Positions 18,887 to 27,307 are shown, numbered from the stretch's first letter. The stretch: DNA of 64,000 bases from Thiomicrospira sp. XS5 (GCF_001507555.1 NZ_LQBO01000001.1:2458700-2522699); one strand, 5' to 3'. Made by a program: numbers and translations. The notes: a model not told the origin generated them from the sequence alone.

Positions 18887-21800
18887 TTAAGCAATGTCTG
18901 GTGCAGTCAAGTCACCGATGTCTGTATCAGACATGTTGATGGTACCCATGTAAGTCACGCCGCTGAAGTCAGCATCGTCACCCACAGAAGTGGTTTCATA
19001 GACTTTGAACTGGTTGTCACCGTCAAGCGCGATCAAGACCATGGCGTGATCGGTTTCAGTGTTTAGACCAGTATTGTCAGCATCAACGTCTGCGTTCAAC
19101 ATCGCAACAACGTCCGCTTCCGTCATGTTGGCATAAGTAACGCCCACAATCGGAGTAAAGGAACCGAAGTCCATAATCGCAACATCACCTTGATCCAAGT
19201 TAGCGGCGGTAATCACACCACCTACATCGTTGGTGAAGGTTGCACCGGTTGCAACTGTATCCCAGTTTCCGTTAGTGAAGTCCATCAGGTCCGCACCGTT
19301 AGCCAAACCTTGGGTATCCACAATAGTTGTGAAGTTCACAACCACATCGGAACCGAAGTTGTAACCAAATTTAACGGTTTCGTTACTGCTGTCGTTGCTG
19401 TCGGTAGACAATACAATGATGTCGTTGCCTGTGTCACCGGTAATGGTGTTACCGTTAACCGCTGCGGAATCCGCACCGTCGATATCTGCAACAGTGTCGT
19501 TTGCAAAGGCTGTGTCATAGTCACCTTTCGCTGCAAAGGCACCTGTTTCAACACCCATTGCTGCGTTGATTGTCGCAGGAAGATCATCCGCCAGACCCCA
19601 TGCAGATTCAGCTTGGGCACGCTCAGAAGCATTCCAGTCAGTTGAATCAGAAGCCGCCAGAGTAATGGCCAGGTCGGTTAGAACGTCATCACCGTCAATC
19701 AAAGAAGTGATCACCAACGTGTTGGCTGGGCCGTCTTCAGCTTTCAACAAAGCGTTTAATGGCGCGTTGCTGTTGATGGCTTCTTTAATGGCTTGGTTAA
19801 CTTGCAAATCAGACGTGATGTACTGAGTGCTTGGAACTGTTACAGTGACATCCAAACCACGGAAGGAAACCGTCAAGTTGGCTTTGTACAACTCATAGGT
19901 ATCGTTCGCATCCGATTCCAAATCAGTGATATCACGTGCAGCCGCCAAAGCGCCCGCTTGGTCAGTGGTGTTGAACACATACTGGGCATTTTCAGCGCCA
20001 GAGTTGTCGGTATAAACCACGTCGTTTGCAGAACCGGTATTGATAATCCAGTTACCCGCACCGTTGGTGTGAACCATGTCTGCGCCGTTACCGGTTGTAA
20101 TGGTCAGGTTAGCGTTCAACGCGCTGTTGATGTACCAAGCGTCAGTATCAACACCTGCACCGTCACCGATTTGAGTGGTGATGGAGTCGTTACCGTCGTT
20201 ACCGTTGATGCCTAGAACGAAGTCTTCACGGTTAGTCGTACCGGCGGCTGCTAGGTTTTCTTTGGAGATAACCATTTCCAGGTTGTCGTTACCTTCACCG
20301 AAGTCATAGCTGAAGTAAGTGTCCACAACGTTCAAGTAGTCAACCGGATCAGAGTTATCACCTGCTGGATCGGCTTGCTCGTCTTGAAGGTCCATGTATT
20401 TCTGAACGACTTCTTCAGTCAATTCAGCGGTGATGGTGGCGTTACCAACCATTGCAGAAGCGTCGAATACACGAACGTCTGTCAAACCAGCGGTTGATTC
20501 GAAACCGTCGATGCGAAGATCACCAGTACCGTCAGAATTTTCAGCGATGTTAACAACGTTAACGACTTCCAAAGAAGTATCGACGTCTTGTACACCGTTT
20601 GAAGTGGACTTCAAGATACCGAAGTAGCTGTCACGGTCAACTTCAACGTTGAATTGCTCGATACCTTTAGAGTAAGCGTGGGTGTTGTCAGCGATGTTAG
20701 AGATGTTACCGATTTCAAGAACACCGGCTTTTTCACCACGACCAACGTGGTCAAGCACAACGTCAACTTGTGTTAGAGATGGTTTTTGAACAGCTTGCTC
20801 GTCCTGGATACGCGTCAAGTAAGCGGTGTCACCTGGTACGGAACCAGTTGTATCCCAAGTGGAAGCGGCTGCGTCGAAGTTACCTGGCGCAGAAGCGTCA
20901 ATCTTGGAGATAACGATTTGGTCAACGGTCAAGTTGTTACCCGTTACTGGGTGAATCACGTTAGTGGAACCGGAAACAGAAGCTTGCAAGTTAGCAAGAC
21001 CCGCGTCGGCTAGCGCCACGTTGATTTCTGCTGCCAAGTCAGCCCAGTCAGAAACGTTGGTGTAATCAACGTTCAGGTCATAATCCACACCGTCGAAGTT
21101 GATGTTCAGGATGTCGTATGGGAAACCAGCATCAAATGGGTCGCCGTTATTTGGGTTTGCCGCATCAACAGTGGTGTCCAACAAGTCCAAATCCGCTACG
21201 GTCAGTGTCAAAGTACCACCGATTGTTCCAGAATCAGGAGAGGTGATGTGGTCATGGTCGAAGTAAACAGAGTAATCAACTGCAGTTCCATCCGTACCGG
21301 CATCAGTTTGTCTCCAACCAACAGTAGTTTCGTGAGAGTTGTGACGAACGTCTTCAACAATCAGGTCAGCACGGCTGTCAGTGTTCCAGAACTCACGCGT
21401 TCCGTTCATGTCTTGAGCGTCAATGGTGTTGGCACCAGAACCGCTATTAACTTCGTTATCACCGTTAGCGTCACCCAGGTTAGACTGAGAACGAACGTTC
21501 AAGATTTCAACGCTTTCAGTTTGTGGCGTAATGGCATAAGGCGTGAATGCAAGGGTTGCGTTCAAGGTATCGATACCCGCACCACCGTTAACATAGTCGC
21601 CAGACTGCAAAGTGTCTTGGTTTGCGCTTAGGTTAGCCGCGAAGATATCGTTCGCAGAAGTACCGAATACATTGTCTTGACCCGTTGTCAAGCTGGCCGT
21701 AACCAAACCAGACATATCGGTGTTTTCGTTTACACCCGCAACAACTGTTTGAAGAACGCTTAGGTCTGTTACAGCGGCACCGTTACCGTTAGTAAAGGCA

Positions 21801-22210
21801 TTCGCTACCGCAACCTTGTTGTCCAAGATAGTCGCATAAGTTGAGAAGTTTGGATCTTCATAGATGTAAGGAATCGTTACAGCGATGATGTCTTGTACAG
21901 ATTCACCGTCGTTCAAAGAACCTAGGAAGAAGTCGTAAGCCGCTTGACCAACTGGTACGCCGCCTTCCATGTCTGACTGTTCGATGCCAAAGCGTGCCAT
22001 CAACATGTCCGCTTTGTCTTCGTTTGTTCCTGTGAACATAGTTGAGAATGCAGGCTCGTTAGCGTAGGCGTTAGCCGTGGCTTGCAAGTCTGTACCGTTA
22101 GCAACGTAAACTTCTTGTAGGAAGTCTTTGAATGCGCCCGGTGCCGCACCAAACATTGTGACGGCTAGCTTCGTCACATCGTTGATTTGAGATTGGGTAA
22201 GTAATGCCAT
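18887..22210 (-). CDS. Large S-layer-like / RTX-type protein, probable type I secretion substrate
   Basis: 1107 residues, rich in Asp, Asn, Thr, Ala and Gly, with almost no Cys and no N-terminal signal peptide. The first 150 residues are helical and resemble the N-terminal anchoring part of type I-secreted S-layer proteins (LTQSQINDVTKLAVTMFGAAPGAFKDFL). The middle has repeated beta-rich Asp/Gly blocks such as GTSANDIFAANL, GGAGIDTLNATL, INGNDGNDSI and TGDTGNDIIVLSTD, which look like degenerate calcium-binding nonapeptides. The C terminus (MSDTDIGDLTAPDIA) is acidic and aliphatic as type I signals are. Codon choice looks strongly biased (for example GGT, ACC, CTG-poor), as in abundant proteins. 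Identity as the S-layer subunit is inference. Confidence 0.75.
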   Translation of the reverse strand: MALLTQSQINDVTKLAVTMFGAAPGAFKDFLQEVYVANGTDLQATANAYANEPAFSTMFTGTNEDKADMLMARFGIEQSDMEGGVPVGQAAYDFFLGSLNDGESVQDIIAVTIPYIYEDPNFSTYATILDNKVAVANAFTNGNGAAVTDLSVLQTVVAGVNENTDMSGLVTASLTTGQDNVFGTSANDIFAANLSANQDTLQSGDYVNGGAGIDTLNATLAFTPYAITPQTESVEILNVRSQSNLGDANGDNEVNSGSGANTIDAQDMNGTREFWNTDSRADLIVEDVRHNSHETTVGWRQTDAGTDGTAVDYSVYFDHDHITSPDSGTIGGTLTLTVADLDLLDTTVDAANPNNGDPFDAGFPYDILNINFDGVDYDLNVDYTNVSDWADLAAEINVALADAGLANLQASVSGSTNVIHPVTGNNLTVDQIVISKIDASAPGNFDAAASTWDTTGSVPGDTAYLTRIQDEQAVQKPSLTQVDVVLDHVGRGEKAGVLEIGNISNIADNTHAYSKGIEQFNVEVDRDSYFGILKSTSNGVQDVDTSLEVVNVVNIAENSDGTGDLRIDGFESTAGLTDVRVFDASAMVGNATITAELTEEVVQKYMDLQDEQADPAGDNSDPVDYLNVVDTYFSYDFGEGNDNLEMVISKENLAAAGTTNREDFVLGINGNDGNDSITTQIGDGAGVDTDAWYINSALNANLTITTGNGADMVHTNGAGNWIINTGSANDVVYTDNSGAENAQYVFNTTDQAGALAAARDITDLESDANDTYELYKANLTVSFRGLDVTVTVPSTQYITSDLQVNQAIKEAINSNAPLNALLKAEDGPANTLVITSLIDGDDVLTDLAITLAASDSTDWNASERAQAESAWGLADDLPATINAAMGVETGAFAAKGDYDTAFANDTVADIDGADSAAVNGNTITGDTGNDIIVLSTDSNDSSNETVKFGYNFGSDVVVNFTTIVDTQGLANGADLMDFTNGNWDTVATGATFTNDVGGVITAANLDQGDVAIMDFGSFTPIVGVTYANMTEADVVAMLNADVDADNTGLNTETDHAMVLIALDGDNQFKVYETTSVGDDADFSGVTYMGTINMSDTDIGDLTAPDIA

Positions 22211-22230
22211 TTAAGGATACTCCTTTAAAT
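22209..22230 (-). promoter_or_regulatory. Hairpin covering the ribosome-binding site of the S-layer-like gene
   Basis: On the minus strand ATTTAAAGGA, loop GTA, TCCTTAAAT form a near-perfect hairpin (one bulged base). The Shine-Dalgarno AAGGAG lies in the left arm and loop, and the start codon's AT is in the right arm. Translation could be controlled by opening this hairpin, for example by temperature, ribosome loading or a binding protein. The structure is weak in G+C, so it may also be neutral. Confidence 0.5.
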
Positions 22231-22364
22231 ATTTAAAGAAAAATCACATTAATGAAATGTGTTTTAAGTTTGGCTGTTCACCAACCGGAGAGAAGGTGTT
22301 CAACCGTGCCTAAAAACACTTAATACAACATTAGTGCAATTAAGTTCATTTAGACTCGCAAGCG

Positions 22365-22408
22365 ATTATATACAATCTGGCGAGGTTAATTTTGTGACCC
22401 AGGTCACA
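22365..22408 (-). promoter_or_regulatory. Predicted Crp-dependent promoter of the S-layer-like gene
   Basis: TGTGACCCAGGTCACA (22393-22408), flanked by further pairing to TTTGTGA...TCACAAA, fits TGTGA-N6-TCACA. On the minus strand TATAAT lies at 22370-22365. The operator centre is 30.5 bp from the first base of the -10 box, one base more than in the sugar transferase promoter, so it acts near -42 for a start around 22358. The transcript would have a leader of about 148 nt. Crp control is inference from sequence. Confidence 0.7.
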
Positions 22409-22621
22409 AAACAGCGTTTTTTTGCTTTTTTTTACTTATTTTTGTTGCCTGCTTCAAAAACCGGAACATTTTTAAGGAAAAATGGCGCAAAAACGCATGA
22501 GTCAATGCTTATACGATGATGTACCAAATGCTTTTTCGTCGGAAAAGCATAGTAACGTGCCGGTTCTTTTTTATCAAGAGATTAAGCGTGAATTTAAAGT
22601 GATCGTCATGCTGAACGCCCT

Positions 22622-22742
22622 ACTGTCATGCTGAGCTTGTCGAAGCATCTTTTGAAGAATAGCACTGTCACCCTGAGCCTGTCGAAGGGTCTCTTTCCGG
22701 CGAACGTGTTCTGAGTGAGATTCTTCACTTCGTTCAGAGCAA
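22622..22742. repeat. Hairpin-repeat array E
   Basis: One composite: TGTCATGCTGAGC..AGCATC, CTGTCACCCTGAGC..AGGGTC, the linker CTTTCCGGCGAACGTG, and an inverted ATTCT monomer that is truncated at GTTCAGAG. It lies just downstream of the 28-residue ORF. The rest of 22410-22620 is A+T-rich and holds nothing I recognise. Confidence 0.85.
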
Positions 22743-22775
22743 AGAGATATATTAGATGAAGCCGGAAGACTTTAT

Positions 22776-22862
22776 TCAGTCTTGAGATAACTTAATGGTT
22801 GCAAAAATCATTAGAGCCGAGAACAGTACGGCTACGATTATAAAAAGAATTGTTGCACTCAT
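22776..22862 (-). CDS. 28-residue membrane peptide, coupled to the upstream gene
   Basis: A tiny frame that starts MSATILFIIV and ends IKLSQD. Residues 3-24 form one hydrophobic segment with no charge, so it should insert in the membrane. Its ATG (22862-22860) overlaps the TAA stop of the 76-residue gene in the form TAATG, a common coupled start. GGAG lies nine to ten bases upstream inside the partner gene. Function unknown. It is too short for ordinary gene callers, but the coupling and composition support it. Confidence 0.6.
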   Translation of the reverse strand: MSATILFIIVAVLFSALMIFATIKLSQD

Positions 22863-23092
22863 TACAACTCCTTAATTTCTTTTGTTTTATTGGAAATATT
22901 AATAACAATTAACAATACTACCAATAACAAGACAAACAGAGCTAAAAAGCCAGAATAGAAAAGCCCGTCAATTAAACCGCGATCATATCTGGAAATTAAG
23001 CCTCCTGTTACAATAACGATTAAACCCATCGTTAGACTTAACCATATTCGCAAAGTGTTTAAAATTTCTTTCACTTCGTCTAGCTTGGCCAT
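22862..23092 (-). CDS. 76-residue two-segment membrane protein; unknown function
   Basis: A short amphipathic start (MAKLDEVKEILNTLRIWLS) is followed by two hydrophobic segments (about residues 17-34 and 45-65) and a Lys/Glu-rich tail (SNKTKEIKEL). AGGAG stands seven bases before the ATG. I cannot name a family. The gene pair with the 28-residue peptide is flanked on both sides by hairpin-repeat arrays (E and F). Small membrane pairs like this may be stress or toxin-type peptides, but nothing here proves it. Confidence 0.7.
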   Translation of the reverse strand: MAKLDEVKEILNTLRIWLSLTMGLIVIVTGGLISRYDRGLIDGLFYSGFLALFVLLLVVLLIVINISNKTKEIKEL

Positions 23093-23236
23093 ATCGACTC
23101 CTGATTAGGTTTCTTGAGTATACCAATGACCAATTGGCCTATCAAGATGTTATTTGAAGCTGGAATATGTAAGGTTTGTCGCAAACGGTGATGCTTAGGG
23201 TAACAGTGAGCTTTTACCAGGCCTGGTGGGAATGCA

Positions 23237-23637
23237 CTGTCATGCTGAGCCTGTCGAAGCATCTTGTTCAGGTTAACGCGCCGGCTTGAGACCCTTCGGC
23301 TTCGCTCAGGGTGACAAGCGGCGCCATGCTGAGCATCTTTTGAAGAATAGCACTGTCACCCTGAGCCTGTCGAAGGGTCTCTTGAGGGCTGGCGTGTCCT
23401 GATTGAGATTCTTCACTTCGTTCAGAATGACAAGTGCTGGTGTCATGCTGAGCTTGCCGAAGCATCTTGTCCGGCAATCGTGTCGGCTTGAGGCCCTTCG
23501 GCTTCGCTCAGGGTGACAAGCAGTGTTATACTGAGCATCTTTTGAAGAAAAGCACTGTCACCCTGAGCCTGTCGAAGGGTCTCTTTCCGGCAAACGTGTT
23601 CTGAGTGAGATTCTTCACTTCGTTCAGAATGACAGGT
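23237..23637. repeat. Hairpin-repeat array F
   Basis: At least eight monomers of all three types in mixed orientation, between the small membrane pair and the toxin gene. CCAGGCCTGG precedes it at 23217-23226 in the same TTTTACCAGGCCTGG context as in arrays A and D. Frames crossing it (for example one of 69 codons) encode only repeat peptides. Confidence 0.9.
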
Positions 23638-23648
23638 TTTTTGAGCGT

Positions 23649-23924
23649 TTAATAGACTTGGTCATGGCTGCCAATATCTATCGGGATAATCTTGTCGTCC
23701 TTTAAAATGAAGTCGATTACTATGCGGTACTTCATATTAATCGAGACACTGTAATATTCATTTAGATCTCCTTGAAGCTTGTGCAGCCTTAAAGATGGGT
23801 GGTAAGGGTCTACGGCTAACACTTCAATTGTTTTTATGTAGCGCTCTAAAACGTCTGGGTGCCTTTTTATAAATTTTTTTAGTTTTTTGAAATAGGCATC
23901 TGTTCGAATAATCTTATAATGCAT
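23649..23924 (-). CDS. RelE/YafQ-type toxin
   Basis: 91 residues with the ParE/RelE-superfamily pattern: YKIIRTDAYFKKLKKFIKRHPDVLERYIKTIEVL, then HKLQGDLNEYYSVSINMKYRIVIDFI and a C-terminal IGSHDQVY. The YRIVIDF and SHDQVY parts match the YafQ-like mRNA-interferase branch, where the C-terminal His and the Tyr/Arg are catalytic or RNA-binding. It overlaps the antitoxin gene by 11 bp, the usual order antitoxin then toxin. The toxin would cleave mRNA at ribosomes. Confidence 0.86.
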   Translation of the reverse strand: MHYKIIRTDAYFKKLKKFIKRHPDVLERYIKTIEVLAVDPYHPSLRLHKLQGDLNEYYSVSINMKYRIVIDFILKDDKIIPIDIGSHDQVY

Positions 23925-24168
23925 TCAGCAACTCTTTGACATGTTCTTTGGCTGTTTGCTCTTGATAGCGCCCTTCTTCTATATCTTGCATTGCTTTCAT
24001 ATGCGCTAAATCCAGCTCTTGCCGTCTAAATGCTTCGTATCGCTCTATATCTAAGACGACGTATTTATTTTTACCACGCACATTAATAATCAATTCGTCT
24101 GCTTCTTTTAGCAATTTCCCTAAAAATGACACGCCTTTTGTTTTGACCTCGTTGGCGGATACAATCAT
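23914..24168 (-). CDS. Phd/YefM-type antitoxin
   Basis: 84 residues. The N-terminal Phd-fold DNA-binding part (IVSANEVKTKGVSFLGKLLKEADELIINVRGKNKYVVLDIERYEAF) is typical; the C-terminal half is charged and probably disordered until it binds the toxin. AGGAG lies nine bases before the ATG. As in other systems it should repress its own operon, alone and with the toxin. The pair is bracketed by hairpin arrays F and G. Confidence 0.87.
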   Translation of the reverse strand: MIVSANEVKTKGVSFLGKLLKEADELIINVRGKNKYVVLDIERYEAFRRQELDLAHMKAMQDIEEGRYQEQTAKEHVKELLNAL

Positions 24169-24237
24169 ATCAATACTCCTAATAGTACTTTTAAGCGCAT
24201 CTTACCATATCTAAAGACCAAGCCTGATAGAAAAATA

Positions 24238-24602
24238 ATGTCATGCTGAGCCTGTCGAAGCATCTTTTGAGGGCTTGCGTGTTCTGAGTGAGATTCTTCA
24301 CTTCGTTCAGAATGACGGTGTGGGGGTTCAGAATGACGGTATGGGGGTTCAGAATGACAAATATGGGTTGTGCGTGCCGGCTTGAGACCCTTCGGCTTCG
24401 CTCAGGGTGACAAGCAGTGTTATGCTGAGCATCTTTTGAAGAAAAGCACTGTCACCCTGAGCCTGTCGAAGGGTCTCTTTCCGGCAAACGTGTTCTGAGT
24501 GAGATTCTTCACTTCGTTCAGAATGACGGTGTGGGGGTTCAGAATGACAAATACGGGTTGTGCGTGTCGGCTTAAGGCCCTTCGGCTTCGCTCAGGGTGA
24601 CA
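24238..24602. repeat. Hairpin-repeat array G
   Basis: Several monomers of all three types, with linker CTTTCCGGCAAACGTGTTCTGAG and a direct repetition of GGTTCAGAATGAC(GGTATGG/AAATA) units. It runs to within 6 bp of the stop codon of the outer-membrane protein gene, so its last stem may also serve as that gene's terminator. The segment 23470-23640 in array F and the segment 24380-24540 here are nearly identical, evidence of copying between arrays. Confidence 0.88.
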
Positions 24603-24608
24603 GAGCTG

Positions 24609-25835
24609 TTAGCGGTGAAGTGGAATTTGCACACCGATTCGAATGTCGGCGGATTCCCATTCAAACAGTTTAATATTACTGTATTGCTGGGTGTAACCGA
24701 ACTGAATATAGGGGGTATAAGCGGTTTCTTTAAGATATTGCCATTGTAATTGAGTGTTTAGAATTTGAATATGGCGCTTCGCATCGTTTTCCAATAGAGT
24801 GCTGTAGCCTTGCATATCTTGTTGGTAGGCGTATTGTTGGCTGATTTGCCAGCTTTGGGCGGATGTTTGCCAACTGTAGAGCAAGGCGATTTCATAACGG
24901 TTTTGCTGCCCTCCGGCGCGCTGGTTAATGGGAGTATCAATGGAGGCACCGGCTTGTACTTTCCAACGACCTGGCAATTTCCACCAATTGTCGTAAGGCG
25001 ATGCGAACTGAACGCTGAATATATCGCCATCAAGTTCATCGCCTATATCGAAAAGTCGCCGCATCCAGTCAACTTTGAATAAAATTTGTTTCGGCAGTAT
25101 TTTTAAGCCTCCCACACCGAACTGTGTGTAGTAATTGCCTTGATAACGGTTTTGAAGCACACTGGCTTTGACCCCCATAAAATCCAGGAAATACCAATAA
25201 TCGACCATGGCAAACAGTTGATTTTCAACACGTGGGTCGTAGTATTTTTCCGTTTCGGCTTGTGCGACAAGCAGGGAGTTGCCGCTTTGCAAGGTCCCAC
25301 TCAGCGAAAGACCCGAATAATTGGCCGTGAGGTTTTTTTGGTTATTCTTAACCGGAATGGTTTGCGTGGGGTAGGTTAGGTCAAACTGGTCGGCGCTACT
25401 GGCAAACAGTGGATTGTATTGATGCCCTTGATAAAGGCGCATGTCCAGCGAATATTGAATTTTGCCAGGCCTGGTGGTTTTTTTGGTTGTTGCATTGGCG
25501 GCTTGCTGCATGGCTTGACGAGCGCATTCGTTGAGCAGAAGTTTATAAGCCGCAATGAGGTTGGGGTTGTCTGGTTCTTTGAATAGCTTGGTTTCGATAA
25601 TTTGTAGCAAGGCATAGCAACGAGACGGTTCAGGCGCTGTTTGAGGCAAATCTGAAATGGGCTTTGCAGGAGGATCGGGTGGGTAATAGGCCGGAGCAGC
25701 TTTCAGCGGCCCGACAAATAGCAGAGCGAAGAATAGAGCGCCAAAAAAAACAGGTGAACGCCACGTTAAGGCGCAACAATCCTTTGTTACTTTTTTTAAG
25801 CGCAGGCGCAGGCCCACTGCTTGTTTAACATCCAT
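24609..25835 (-). CDS. Outer-membrane beta-barrel protein; unknown function
   Basis: 408 residues. An atypical long N terminus leads to a hydrophobic signal (SPVFFGALFFALLFVGPLKA) and a Pro-rich mature start (APAYYPPDPPAKP). A short helical domain follows (about 55-110). From about residue 120 onward the sequence alternates polar and aromatic residues in strands, and it ends IGVQIPLHR, as porin-like barrels do. The gene follows the FecR-domain gene by 122 bp. I choose the ATG at 25835; a TTG at 25898 is also in frame, and neither has a strong ribosome site. A surface-exposed barrel working with the FecR-like protein is likely. Confidence 0.7.
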   Translation of the reverse strand: MDVKQAVGLRLRLKKVTKDCCALTWRSPVFFGALFFALLFVGPLKAAPAYYPPDPPAKPISDLPQTAPEPSRCYALLQIIETKLFKEPDNPNLIAAYKLLLNECARQAMQQAANATTKKTTRPGKIQYSLDMRLYQGHQYNPLFASSADQFDLTYPTQTIPVKNNQKNLTANYSGLSLSGTLQSGNSLLVAQAETEKYYDPRVENQLFAMVDYWYFLDFMGVKASVLQNRYQGNYYTQFGVGGLKILPKQILFKVDWMRRLFDIGDELDGDIFSVQFASPYDNWWKLPGRWKVQAGASIDTPINQRAGGQQNRYEIALLYSWQTSAQSWQISQQYAYQQDMQGYSTLLENDAKRHIQILNTQLQWQYLKETAYTPYIQFGYTQQYSNIKLFEWESADIRIGVQIPLHR

Positions 25836-25956
25836 GAAAAACGGGCCTAATGTTGAAGAGTTGAAGGCTCCACAGGCCACTCGAAGAAATTCAAACAAGC
25901 TCTTTTAATGCTTGGGCGTTTGACTGATATGCAACGAGCCAACATCGACCTTATCA

Positions 25957-27258
25957 TTATTGCGCTTGCCAAAGCGTCTGTGCATTCAATCGACCTTGTT
26001 CCACTGGCGCATTAATCATGTAACCAACTTGTTGCCCATCATTGGAAATGGCACCTGCGGCAATGCGCCCTTCATCTCCTCCAATGGCAAAAACACCGTC
26101 CGTTCGATTCAGCTGATGCGTGGCGGAAAAATTAATGGCGCGCCCGTCATCCGGCAAGATATTGATATGCGTCTTCAATTCGTTCTTGTCAAAATTAATA
26201 CTGAGCGCCCCATCCGTCACATCCGCGCCAATCACGGCGGAGTTCGGCGTAACAATATAGGCACTTGAATCCGTGAGGTTATAATCCAGTTTCCCCGAAG
26301 GCGGCTGATAAACCCCGTCGGCTCGCCACAAGGCGCCTGCAGCATTGCCCACGGTAACCATTCGCCCTTCTCTGGCTTCGTCATACGGTCTTGCAATACC
26401 AACACTATAGTCATTCCAAGTACCGAACATCAAAGGCACCTGAGATTGGGAGAGGTCGGGCTTGTCTTGCGGGTCGAAGTCCTGCTGGTTACTGTAACCC
26501 GCCAGCTCGAGGTATTTTTGGACTAATTCCGGGTCATCCTTGAGAATTTGAACCACGTCTCCGAATTTGGTGGCTTCTTGCGCGACTTTTTCACGCGACT
26601 GTTGTTCTAATACGTCACTTCGGTTCGCCATATTGTGGCTGAGGGCAATTTGTTGCGGTCGTGTGCCCGGCATCGCTTTAAGCATAAAGGTGTCATCCTG
26701 CGTTAACAACCCGGTCAGCTCGGTACTGCAGTTACCCAGCGTGCTTGCCTGACACATTTCCGAATAAGGTGTCACCGTAATAGCCCCTTCCAACACTCGC
26801 ACTAAGGTTGAACCATTTTGGATTTGGGTGACAAAATCGGTCCCTCTAACACCAATGGCCGCAACCGGCGTATTAAGACGATATTTCTGAGGGTCTGAAT
26901 GACTCCCTTTGCCGGAAACCGCTCGCATATTGCCTTTTTTAAGGTCGAATTTCATGCAAAGATTTTTTTCAGGGTTACTTTGGTAACATTCAATTTTCAG
27001 TTCGGACTGAGGCCGCAAAGCGATATAGGCACCATCGTTCATTTTGAGGTGAATATGAGTGGCAGGGCCGGTTTCCAACGTATCTCCTTCCCGCAAGCCA
27101 ACATCCGCCATTACCGGCTGAGCCTCTCCATCGCGAATCAGAGTGGCTTCCTGGCCAAGCAGAAGCTGGACTTTACCGATGTTATTGTCCACACTCGATG
27201 CAAACGCACCAATCGACACAGTCATCCAGGCCGTCATCCAAAAAAAATGCTTTAACAT
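25957..27258 (-). CDS. FecR-domain periplasmic protein
   Basis: 433 residues with a signal peptide (MLKHFFWMTAWMTVSIGAFAS). The FecR domain is at about residues 25-170: GKVQLLLGQEATLIRDGE, VGLREGDTLETGPATHIHLKMNDGAYIALRPQSEL and the signature NTPVAAIGVRGTDF. The remaining 250 residues are not recognised. Proteins of this soluble type are not sigma regulators like FecR; many accompany CHASE2 cyclases or outer-membrane barrels, and a CHASE2 cyclase lies at 40-42 kb. The ATG at 27258 has GGAG close upstream; an ATG at 27285 is in frame without one. Confidence 0.82.
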   Translation of the reverse strand: MLKHFFWMTAWMTVSIGAFASSVDNNIGKVQLLLGQEATLIRDGEAQPVMADVGLREGDTLETGPATHIHLKMNDGAYIALRPQSELKIECYQSNPEKNLCMKFDLKKGNMRAVSGKGSHSDPQKYRLNTPVAAIGVRGTDFVTQIQNGSTLVRVLEGAITVTPYSEMCQASTLGNCSTELTGLLTQDDTFMLKAMPGTRPQQIALSHNMANRSDVLEQQSREKVAQEATKFGDVVQILKDDPELVQKYLELAGYSNQQDFDPQDKPDLSQSQVPLMFGTWNDYSVGIARPYDEAREGRMVTVGNAAGALWRADGVYQPPSGKLDYNLTDSSAYIVTPNSAVIGADVTDGALSINFDKNELKTHINILPDDGRAINFSATHQLNRTDGVFAIGGDEGRIAAGAISNDGQQVGYMINAPVEQGRLNAQTLWQAQ

Positions 27259-27288
27259 ATCTCTCCAACTGTGCGAGTTTTGCATTCA

Positions 27289-27307
27289 TTTTGTATTTAA
27301 TACAAAA
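27289..27307. promoter_or_regulatory. 19-bp palindromic operator candidate upstream of the FecR-domain gene
   Basis: TTTTGTATT-T-AATACAAAA is a perfect palindrome around one central base, a few bases before the upstream ATG and about 31 bp before the preferred ATG of the FecR-domain gene. Symmetry and position suit a dimeric repressor. No T-run follows, so it is not a terminator. Which regulator binds cannot be read here. Confidence 0.5.

Noticed and set aside
19190..19645. Plus-strand frames (for example 151 codons) opposite the S-layer-like gene
   Set aside because: Shadows created by the biased codon use of the real minus-strand gene.
23268..23477. 69-codon frame between the membrane pair and the toxin gene
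   Set aside because: Consists of array F monomers read through.
26899..27255. 118-codon plus-strand frame opposite the FecR-domain gene
   Set aside because: Antisense shadow; the minus-strand frame has the FecR motifs and signal peptide.
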